Assembly: GCF_004359215.1 (NCBI RefSeq)
Contig: NC_090619.1
Span: 3,415,472-3,445,289 of the forward strand
From: Bremia lactucae
Taxonomy: Eukaryota > Oomycota > Peronosporomycetes > Peronosporales > Peronosporaceae
Direction of reading: 5' to 3'
DNA length: 29,818 nt
Shown here: in pieces, positions 6,626 to 17,900 of the stretch
Position numbering within the stretch: position 1 is the stretch's first letter
Layout: each line of letters opens with the position of its first letter
Notes under the pieces: model-generated
The model's input: only the letters and a program-made list of their open reading frames with translations
Told to the model about the DNA's origin: nothing
The model's database searches: none
Translations under genes and position numbers: made by a program

Positions 6626-8848
6626 CTATTGGCGCTTAAACACCAACATTATCGACGTGACCTCGGACGCATCTGCATCGCCACTAACGTCGCTGTGAAA
6701 GAATGATGCTACCTGCAGTCGTAAAAATCGTCAGATTCCAGAATTGGCCTCAAGTTAAAAGAAAGCCAACCTCAACAAAGTGCGTAACCACTAGGAGCTC
6801 GTTGATCTGAGCAGTAATGGTGTCGGATGTCACGACATAAGTTGGAAGTTCCATCCATGAGCCGTCATTAGCAACATCACCTGACAAATTGTACAGTTTT
6901 GCTAGAAAATGCTTTGGGTCGCGCTCAAGTTGGTGCGACTCGCAGCCCCCGAATCGCTCACGATTCCTACATCCATACCAATTGATAGCAATCAGAACGA
7001 ATCAAGTTTCTCCTTACGTGTAATAAATCGAATCGTACGCTGGTGAACAGTCAGGAAACCACATAGAGACGTTTTGGTGTAAGTAACTGTAATATGGCGT
7101 AGCGTGGCATGGAGTCCAAAAGTGAATTGAAACCTCTGAGTTTTCTACCAAATAAATGATATAGCCGGCTAGATTAAAATTGTAAACGCAAATTGAATGT
7201 GTACCTTGAATTTGATCCGCTAGAAAGTCCATTACCTCAACAGGAGCACGCTAGATTTCGATAAAAAAACTTGAGTCCCGTCGAAATACTGATTAAATAG
7301 TTGACAAAAACCTGGTGACATCTTGAAAAGTAGAACGCGCACAGCACGTTCGGTAAAACGATGAAAACTATTGCGAGTTGGAATAATTTTCGCCGCATTT
7401 TTTCGTACAGTTTCATGTAGCTCTTCCCTTCAAGAGTGTGCAGGCAATATCCGGCATACACGAACGCCGGGGGAAGAAGAGGAAGAATAAAACGGAATTC
7501 TCAAAAATAAATAAGTGTCTACTACAATCATATTTATCAATTTTCTTTCCATACATACCTTTGTGAGCAGCACCGCTATACACCAAAAGTGTCCACGCAG
7601 ACACACGGCCTAAGCCTTTTTTTGAGGGCTTGTGAAATTTAAAATAATGAGCTAATATACGGAACCACTCACATCAGCAATAGTACGGACCGGCACGGTG
7701 AAGTATCCAGCAATCACAAGAGGTAGCGCGGTACCCACAATGGCCGGATAGCCCTGCAAGAAATACCAGCTCCATGGATGCTTACCGTAAAGTTTATCTT
7801 TGCCCTATAAAGTGACACAAGAAAGTCATGTCATGCAAAGTTGAAGTTGTTGCGCAGCAAAATTATATCATACATACGTCCAGGACATTAAACTTGAAAA
7901 AATTGATCGGCACCACAGTCCACTGGCCATATCCAAGACGGTCAATGCTCAACAATGTCAGTAAAGTTACAAGTGCAATTGGCACCACAAGACGAAACAT
8001 GAGGAAAGCACGATCACGAGTTTGCCATAAGTGTCCAATGCCGAGGTACAGCCAAATAACAGCATTTGTAGGGCGAAAAATGATGCCTAACGCAGCAAGT
8101 ATAAGCGCGACAGCACGATTATTCTGTTTATATGAAATGTCTTTGTCCTTCTTGTCACGTCTGTCCTCCTAACGATTAAGTGGATCCAGTGAGCTTCTCC
8201 TAACTAAAACAACCATTCCGCGTACGTACTAAAAACTTCCATGGCCAATAAGCCAGTGCAGCTGTCGTGCACATCGTCTCAATGCAATTAGAAAATGGCC
8301 GTACCATCACATAAAAGGTAAACCACGAGAACAATTGGCACAGTAGCGCCCATTTCGCCGCGTTGTCGTTAAAGTAAGTCCTTGCTAACTTGTAGAGAAA
8401 AAAGTCATTGGCTGCCGATATGATCCCTTGGAGTAAGCGTGGCCCGTAGGCAACGACCCATCTCGAATCCAAATTCTATTGCGTCATTAGTAGTGTTAGC
8501 ATCATTTTTTCACTTGGACTCGTTTCACCAGCTAACCAGCAGCTCCAATAACTTGTACAGTCCCACAAACAACGCTGGGTGAGCAAAACTTCGCAATTGG
8601 GCGTCTTCCTGCCACTCCCACGTGCTACACTTGCCAAAACACACATATTGTCAGCACTAGTCAAGCACCACACGGCTTGGCAGACTGACGCACAGGTATC
8701 CATAGCCAAAGACCAGGCGGTGTGCCACCTCTGTACTCTGCCAATACTCGTCTGGATTAAAGGACGTGCGAACAAAGAGGGCGTTCCAGAGGCGAAAGAT
8801 GGTCACACACACCCAAAAGACGCGCGTAATCGGAAGCTTATCTAACAT
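6626..8848 (-). CDS. PIGB: GPI mannosyltransferase III (PIG-B/Gpi10), GT22
   Basis: Eleven exons by hand: 8848-8694, 8624-8537, 8475-8230, 8168-7878, 7804-7673, 7628-7559, 7499-7312, 7250-7205, 7144-7018, 6966-6771 and 6712-6626. All phases agree and give 541 aa, the usual size. Signatures are [13 protein letters not shown] (residues 32-44, first lumenal loop with the catalytic acidic residues of GT22), LTWEW rebuilt across intron 1, [16 protein letters not shown], the loop KHPWSWYF, and HKEFRF (326-331, rebuilt across intron 6). The C-terminus ends in ...MLVFKRQ. The protein is a multi-pass ER enzyme that adds the third mannose from dolichol-phosphate-mannose to the GPI anchor precursor. Ten introns of 44-73 nt contrast sharply with the neighbouring VPS13 gene's single 6.3-kb exon. 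The least certain junction is the 44-nt intron 7629-7672. The start is ATG 8848. The VPS13 stop codon is 61 bp upstream of it on the same strand. Confidence 0.93.
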
Positions 8849-8909
8849 AAGCACGGGAAATGCGGATAAAACAATAAATCTGAAGATGTATTGTCAATAT
8901 TGATCTATT

Positions 8910-11900
8910 TTATTGTTTCCTCTGGGGCAATTTTGTGTTGAACACCTCGACCGTTTTCTGTAGAGCTTCAGCCAGTGGCGACACGACAAAGTCAGGAGTT
9001 TCCTGAGTACCAATTTCAAGACGTGACGCAGCCGTCGGATTGAAATATCGCGTGCCGCGAGAGTGCCGCATGCCTTTGCCAGCAGCATGCGCCAGTGACG
9101 AATGCCACATCTCAAGCTCTTGTGGCGCTGCAGCCACGAGCACCACTTCGCTCTGTACGCGTTCCACGACTTGCCCGCTGTCGAGTTGCAACGTCACCAG
9201 CGGTTGCGACCGAATTGCGTTCGTAATGCGCAGACACTGTGTGTCACCGCCATCCATCTCGAGTCGCACATTGCCGAGCGGTATAATGCCACGGAGTTGT
9301 TTCCGACTCGAAAAGTAGTACAGACAATTGCGACTGAGCACAAACCAGCGACGTACGGTCGAAAAGCCACCTTTTTTTAGTAAGTAGCCGTTTAAACTCG
9401 TATCGGAAGGCCAGAGCTCTTGCTGTTCAGCAGTAGCTGATCTAAAGCTATGCCACATGACGTCTAAAAAGACATTCATATCCCGCTCGTGGCCATCAAG
9501 AGCCTTAAGAGACGGTTGCAAACGTGGGCCCATGGGTAAACTGTCGACACCAACGCTAAGGTGAAGAGAAATCTGCGCTGCACTCTTCTGCCACTCGACG
9601 CGGTAAATGTAGCGCAGCGGTGTCATCCACTCGACCACGGGTTTAGTGTACGATCCAACATTAATGTAAAGCACACGCTGTTCCGTGACGATAAGCCAAT
9701 GAGCCAATTGCACCTTTAGCTGTTTGCCTGGCATGTCCATGGCGTCGGATGCACATCCAGGTCCAGCCACCGATATTCTTCTTTTCGCTTGACCCTCCGT
9801 CTCGCTATGACTAGAATAATTAGCCGTTGGCGTCGATACTTCTTGCATCAATTCCTCGGCGCTTTCAAATTGAACCGTAATTGGTCGCGGCGTGCCTCGC
9901 AGTAGCGCTAGCGTCTCGTGGAATCCGATTCCACGTACGTCCACGCCGCCAACACCAATCAGACAGTCTCCTTTCTGCAGCACCTGTTGTCCAGGGGCTA
10001 TGTGACCTTGAATCTTTACCTTCGACATACGTCTTTCATCCATGACCTTGATCGTCACATTTTCGCAATAAAAGTCCGTCTCTAAATCCAATCCCAGCAA
10101 TTTCTTATGAAAGGTGACCTCGTAGCGCAACTTGCGTGAACTTCTTTCGCCTGGGCCTGCATCTAACGTTTCGCCAGCAGCGCGGCGACGCTCGTCATCC
10201 TCCTGTAAAGCTATTCGCAGGGAGTTTGTACGCGCACGGGTCGAGTCGCTACTCTTTGGCTTGCCAGATCCAATATTACCACTACGCCGTCGGTCTCGAG
10301 CTGCACGCGTCAGATCGGCCGCACTTACCAACTGCACAATTTCGTTGTAAAAGATGATTTTCTCGCCAGAGAGCCGATCGCCTCCCACCCTCTTAAGCAG
10401 TTCATATGCAATGGTATCAGCTTCTTTGTAGCACTTAAGCTCATTGTAACGCCCAAACACGCGTGGCCGTCGAACTCGTCGCATATTCTGCCCGTTCTGC
10501 AAGGACCGATTGCGCACACCCTGCGTAGCGCGAGATGCAAAATCAAATATTCCAGCTACAGGCTTAACAGGGAGACCAATAATTCCAGTAATTGTGCCTC
10601 GTACAAAACCCACAGCCCCGTTTTCATGGGCGCCTCTCATGGGGTTCAGCACTAGCCCCGCCACACCCTCGTAAACACCAAGACTTAGCTCTCGCGACCC
10701 TTGAATTAGTCCTTCGCGCAGGCCGCGGACGTGACGACGACGAGCTCGGGCGCGATTCTGCTGATAGTGATCGTCCAAGCTCAAATTTGCGAACCCTTGA
10801 CCAAAGGTGCCTGAGATTTTACTTGCAGCATCGAACGTACCATCTACTGTATTTGACATTAAACTCGCCGTTCCTTTAGCGAGACCCTTGCTAAAGCCTT
10901 TACCACCAATTTTTAAACCTTCCAAAGGCTCGTAGACAAAGTCGCGCACTCCCGTACCAATGTGGTCCAGGAAACCAACTGGGTTTCCAAGAAAATCAAA
11001 TGATCCCAGAATCTTATGAAGCTGCTTCCATAGCTGGCGTGTGTAGTACTTTGAAACTCTGCGCGTCAGGTCACTACTCGTCCCGAAGGCATGTTCAATC
11101 ATCAACGCATTCAAGCGCACAGGAGCGTTATCAAGATCAGGAACATGCATAGTTAAGCTAGGAATAGCCCACGATACTGACGATATCTCATCTCCATTGC
11201 TCTTACTGAACGTAGTTGGTGCTGAGTTAGAACGCTTCATTTCCTCATCTGACTTCTTAAAAGTATTTGCTTCATGAAGGCTAAGAGTTGTGCTCGTTTG
11301 GAATACATCGCTGCGGAACGTAATGTCGAAGTCCATCGGATGAATATGCAGTAATGCAAAGTACACCTTTCGCGTCTCTGAAGTTGACGTCATCGTGTAC
11401 GACTTAAGACTTAAAAGCGGATTCAGTTCATCACTTTGAGTGTTTTCTTGGTACTCTGCCAATGATTCCAGCATCGTTTCCGTTGGAATGCATTTCATTC
11501 GTATCTCCCCACTACGATTTTGTGATCTGTTCCGACCCCATGACTGAGACATCTAATTTTAGAAAATTACGATATAAGATTACGATAACAATTGACAAGA
11601 AAAACTTATAGCCATACCGCCGCCATAAATGCTCGTAATGATGCTAAGAGCTCTTCATCCAACTGCGTAGTGACTGGATACAGCCAAAAGGAGCAATGCT
11701 TAAAATATTCAGTGTTGCCTTGTTCAATTGACCAGGTGCAGCAAAAGTGCATCGCCGCCACATTTGCTTGGCGATATTTGCAGTCTGCGCAAATGAAAAC
11801 AGTTTGATTCGAAATCAACCCAGTATTTTCCTTAAATTCGTCGTCATCCCTTTCATTGGCAAATTCAAGGTCTGATTTTTCCATTTCCGCAAGACTTTCA

Positions 11901-14900
11901 TCAATGTCACCAAGTTGTCTTCTCCGTTTAAAAGTTGCTGCAGCCACACCACCAATATCCATCCCTCGTGGGCAAAGTAGCTTTGTAAACGTCGCTTCTT
12001 CGCTTTGATTGTCAATTTGCAGATCATCAAGTGTAATGCTCATTCGCATGTTGGAATTTATCCTTGAATAATGAAGATTTATGCCACCTAAGTAAATATA
12101 CACGAGCTCCGTTGGAAATTCATTAACGCACGAGACACCAACTCCATCCAGACACAAATGCAGTGTCACGCCACGTGTTAAAGTCACAAAGGCGCTTGTG
12201 GTGGAGATCTCACAAGCCGTAGGCGAATCCGATGTCACTGATGCTGAGACGGAAGCTTCATACTTATTATCTTTTTCATCAAAGTCCTCTTCGCCGCCTT
12301 CAGATAGCTCTAAGACTTTAGTCGGTCCATCTGCGCGAATGCGAACATGCACAAATGTTTTGGCGTTTTGAATTGGCGGAGCAATATCTCGGTGCGATCG
12401 CAACGTCGAAAGGGCCGCTCCGATATTAGGCGTCTCTACTGGCAGCGCTTCTTTCGAATCGTCATTTTGGACATCTATAGTCGCAAGGCGCAGCCGTCGC
12501 ACCCAAATCTTCGCAATCTTCGAATTTTTAGCTTTCAAATCGTAGCATTTTGTTGGCGTTATTATTGTAAACTGATTTGACCGAACAATAGGTAGTTTTG
12601 CGCCTGATTTGCATGACACTTCTGACAAATCGCGCGGTGTCGTCATGCTCGTCGTATCTTCTAAATCTACATCTGATTCATCTGCGATATTGATCGAGTC
12701 AACACTGTACCACACAGATTTAGAGCACTGAAATTTTCTCATTGGTGCCTGTCTTCTTGCACCTATGCCAGAAGAAATCTGGATTGTCTTAAGTATACCA
12801 ATCTGCATCATTTCTTGCGCTGTCGTTAACGCTTGTGCTCTTGTCAGCTTGCACATTTCTGTAGTTAAATATTCGACGAGATCTTCACTATTCACGTAAA
12901 ATCCAGGACGCATATTGCCGCTTTTCACACCCGCGTCATTTTTAATCAGTGTGCTTACAAAATATTCTGATTTTTTACACAGCAATGTAGAGTCGACTAA
13001 CGACACCGCCAATCGTAAAAGTTCTCTCGCTCTGTCATCCTCCTCATCATCATCGTCGCCTCCACCATCAAGCTGCCTCGAGCCACCACCAAATATACTG
13101 CCGGAGATTGATGACACAAAACCGTTTAAGGAAATAAATCCGCTTTTTAGTGGAACTTCAGCAGTCTTTTCAAAAATTGCAACGCCTCCAACACCTGGCA
13201 CGTCCGAGCCTGTGCGTAAATTAACAACTCCGAGCAGCTCCTGATCCGATTCATTGGAAAAATAATACAGCACGTGCTCATACAGACGAAAATATTTTCT
13301 GTTCCATTTGAGCATGCTGTCCTTTTTTAGCAGATACCCCTTTTGCTCAGGCTTCAAAAAAAGTTCCGACGGCAGGGAACGGTGTAGCTGAATGCGCTTG
13401 TGAGAAGTCATTTCGTCTAGATTGAACTCTCGAACCTCCACTGCATCTTTGTCCAAGTCCTCACCAGAATGCGATGTAGACGACGTAACTCGCATAAATC
13501 TTACTTGAAGCGACCGAGAACAAGAGCTTGAAGTACCAGGAAAGGAAGGATCATGGCTAGATGCAGACGACGGTTTTCCCTCGACACCATTGAGATAATC
13601 CCATGAATAAGGGCAAGATGAGCGTGGCAGTAGCTCGTCAAAACTATTATCGTCACCCCAATTTGTCTGTTTGTAGCGTATCCGAAAGGAGGTCATGTTA
13701 TCGATTCTGTACGGAGGAAAACGTTTCGACTCAGGTCGAAAAATCAGCGCAACAGATCCACCTATAAGCTCAATTTGACATTGCAAAATGTAGATGCGAG
13801 AGGAGTCCTCTCGGTCGCGCAGCTTTAAATACGTTGTTCCAATCGAATTGATTTGAAAGCTGCCACTCCAGCTGTACTTCTGCAGTAAAGTAACTTTAAG
13901 TAGTTTTTCTTGTGCTGCACTTGGCCAATGAAATGGTACAAGTTCATTAGCACCAAGCCGAAAGGTTTGAGGAGCATCAACCTGTCGATACTTGATAGTT
14001 TCTTCTGTCTTGTTGATTAAAATGTAGCGAGGAACAACAGTAGCCATAATGGTCTCTGAGTAACGCCCGCTGCCGTAACAGCTCCATAGCGCTACTTCTT
14101 GGCTGCCTTTTCGAGGTTCACTCTCTTGATCCTGATCATAAACTTCATTTGTAAGACTTATGACCTGAGCAACGCCCGAGTTTCCCATAGCATTACGATT
14201 AAGGCGAATCACATCAGACCATGGTGATGAACGCGACTTGATTCTTAGAACATCCCAGTGTTTTCCCCCTGAGCTGTACGGCAAAACAGCCCCCCAAGAC
14301 ATTGGACGGATTTGAGCAGGATTTGAGCGCTTGGAGCTTGATACCAAAGAACGTGGCGTCATGTGGTGAGAGCTAGCTGTGCTGGCTTCATCATATAAAC
14401 GAATAGTCGTCATGGTCATTCGATGACATAAGTGGAAGCCATGACGACGGCCCTTACTCTCTACCTTTGACGTAATTGAGATAGGAAGGCCATACCACCG
14501 CTCGCTTTCTGGTCGTCCAGCACTTCGTAACGATACGAATCGAGGTAGCGCTAGCTCATAAAATTGAAAATCTTTAATATCAAGAACACCTGTAAAGCCG
14601 CATTTAATGCAGACACGATCAAAAACTTCTGACATCAGATTACTGGAACAAACTTCCACGGTAACGCAGGCAAATCGGTTGTGAGGTAGATACACTAAAA
14701 TCCCGCGAGATTTTTCCGTGAACGATAATTTTGTCGGAGATCCGTCCAGAATTGATGCCCCCATCGCCCTAGTCGATGTTGGATCGTAAGACAGCATTTC
14801 TTGTGGGTGTGCGAGTTCAAATTCACCGGTGTGGCGTGCGCGCATGGTAGAAACGGTACCACTTACTCCCCTGTCTTGACTAGTCGGAGTTTGGTGCCGC

Positions 14901-17900
14901 TGCAATGACCTCGCCCCTCTTGTCGATGGAAGGGGACCATCATTTAATGCCGGAAAGCTTTCTATGTCTTCCAGGTCAATATCCTTACTGCTTTGATCCT
15001 GGAGGTACGATGACATCATCTCATCATCCAAACCAAGTGGCGAGCTACGATCGCTAGAATTATCTTCAACAACGTTTGCGACGTCCATGTCCGAAGGAAG
15101 CTCTTGAGATGTACCAACCGAGAAGGAGATACTTACATCTCCTCGATGAATACTGGCAAGATTGTTTTTACTAGCTTTCTGTTCGCGAGATGAGTTTCGC
15201 TTGAGAAGCTTGTACCAATTAAATGCTGCAGCTCGCTTACGATTCTTTAAGATGCTGTCCAATTTCACAGCAGCGACTCCAAGGCAAGTGTCCAAGCCGT
15301 AACGAATATTGCGCACTTCTACAATTATACGAGATAACTCCAAACTCTCCAATTGAAACGGAAAGCGCAGCAACAAAGTATTCCGAAGATGAGAATTCCA
15401 TTGTGGATTCACGCCACCAGACGGACTTGGCTTTGTAGTGGTAGAACAAACCACAACCATTTCTGGTTTCTCCAAGTACCTTTCTTTTGGATTCTTAAGC
15501 ACGTACAAAGACACTCGTACGTACGGGTTCTGAGCTCCAAAGTACTGTGAATTGTACAAGTTTTTTGCTTCCCGAACCACCACAACAACAGCAACCGGGT
15601 TAGCAGAGGGCTTTATTTTTTGCAGACGAACCAACTGAGTTTCTCGATTTCCTTCTCCATGAAAAGATAGTGAACGTAGTGAGAAATTATCATTTAGTTG
15701 CTCTGACAGGCCTGCACTTTGATGCACATACTTGTACACATTCTCAAGTCGTTTTGCGGACGAAGCAGTTGAGTTACAATACTCGAGATCAAGTCCAGTG
15801 TGGTTGACAATCCAGATAGAACATGAAATAATAACATCTCGCCCAGACAGCTTCACCTGTAATTGCAAATTGGGTACGCTTCCTTGCTCTCCAATAATAT
15901 CACGGTCAAATGCACGGCCAAGAAGCTGTATTGATTCAATTCTTTCTTTGTATGGGACCGTGTAAGCAGACATCATCGGATTAATTATCGGTCTTGGAAT
16001 ACTCCAACTATAATTCTCTAACCGTAAAGATATGTACAAGAGCTCGGCAGCGTCAATTTGAAATAAAGGCAGCAGATTTCCGACTGCCAATACACCTTCA
16101 GCAATCAGCTGAAGCGACATACTGAGAAGTCGATAAGCTATGGCTGTCGCTAATCGATTGTGAAGCGTGAGGAATGGTGACACGGAGAGATAATACAAAC
16201 TCGAATTTGTCGCTTCGTACAGACCTCGCCGCTGCCCCGCTGTTCTTGCTTCATCTAATTCGTAGTTAATATCTCGCAAAGAGTTTAAACGCTGGCGTTG
16301 AGTTGGTTTGACGAACATGTTAAGAAATTCGTCTTCCTCGTTTCCACCTTCTTCTTCAATCAATTCTCGATCAAACAAAGTTTTCTCCGGTAGTTGGGGT
16401 TCGTCCGCACAAGAAAAAGTGGCTCGCATTAGATAATATGCCTCCACTTCATATGCGCATTTCCAAGTAGGCAAATCTCGAACAACGTAACCAGTCAGCG
16501 GAATCGCAGACGACATTGAACAAGACGCCACCAATTCCAGTGATCTCGCAGCACTTTCCGATTCGTCCATCGTAGCAAGCGTTTCAAAATTGCAGACGCA
16601 ACTACCAGCGCGCACAAAGCGCTTTGTGTTAATTGCTTTTGCTGTCCTAACTTCGTCTCCTAGTTCTTCTAAGCTAGTTGTTAGCGGCGCATATTGCACG
16701 TATGGCGAAGGTCGTATGCTAATTTTGCTTTGAGGGTGTACAAGTTGGAGTGGAATATACACAAGCTCTTCCCGGTCGATAACCCACTCTTGAATGCATC
16801 CGCCGTCCCGAGGTGAAAAAGCCCAAACCATTAAAGGAACCGACGTTCGATTTTGAAGTACCAATTGAGAATGAAGGCTAATTAGCTTGCTGCCATCCGC
16901 TTGGATGCTTATTTCTGCCACCAATGTTGGTGGACCAGTATCTTCATCTCCACCAATAACACAGTCCCCTGTGTCTACACCAACTACCGGTACAAGCGAT
17001 TCGCGAAGCGGAACAGCCACATGTCCAACCATATCCACTATAACAGGGTTCGCGCTCACCCACCTATTCCCGTTCAGCCATACAGATAATGTGTGATTTA
17101 CCGTAAGAGCTTGGCGATCAGCTTCTCGCAAAAATCTGTCTGCAGAAGCGCTGTCAAAGCTTAGCATGTCCCCTTGCTCGCGGCAATCAACTGAAACTTT
17201 TCCATTAACGGCAACATTTTGTTGAATAATGGTTCCAATGCCACGACGAAAGCTGAACGCTAAGCCTAGACCCGTCTTGTTTTCGACCCAGAATGGCGCA
17301 GTTGATTTCGAACCAGAAGTAACAAAATCAGCTTGTCTTAAAGCATCCGATGACAATAAGGGGGCCATGGCAGGTGTAATATTGAAGTTGATAGTATTTG
17401 GCAAATTCGCATACACTTCGACAATGCTTTTCTCCTCCAAAGCGCGATGTATACGCATCTGAACGATGAATGGTTCCACCAGAGGTTCCCAGCGATAGAT
17501 GCTATTATTAAAAAAATTAAAAAGCAATGTGGCACCCATTGTGGTTGAGTATTCTTCCTCTTGAATATATTCGCACACGATATCTCGCATGTGAAAATCA
17601 GCGATGGGAATGCCCAAACTGTTGTTCACTAACACCAAACGTAACTCACCAACATCACCCAGAAGCTTGTCAGCAACATATATGGGTGATGACATCTGAG
17701 AGCCCGGTGCACTGTTTGACCTTCTCCGCGCGTCGGATTTCGCAGAAATCGATCGTGACGATGACGAAATAGACTGCAGATAATTGTTCGCAATATTAGC
17801 AAATAAATTCGCATCTTGAACTGAAAATCGAGTCTCTACAGGGGCCAATACGAATGAGTTGCGTCGCGAAAGCGTGGCTGTACCTTCAACAAAGTGATCG

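Noticed and set aside
8894..9115. Small minus-strand ORF overlapping the VPS13 C-terminus
   Set aside because: It is an out-of-frame shadow of the PH-domain exon.
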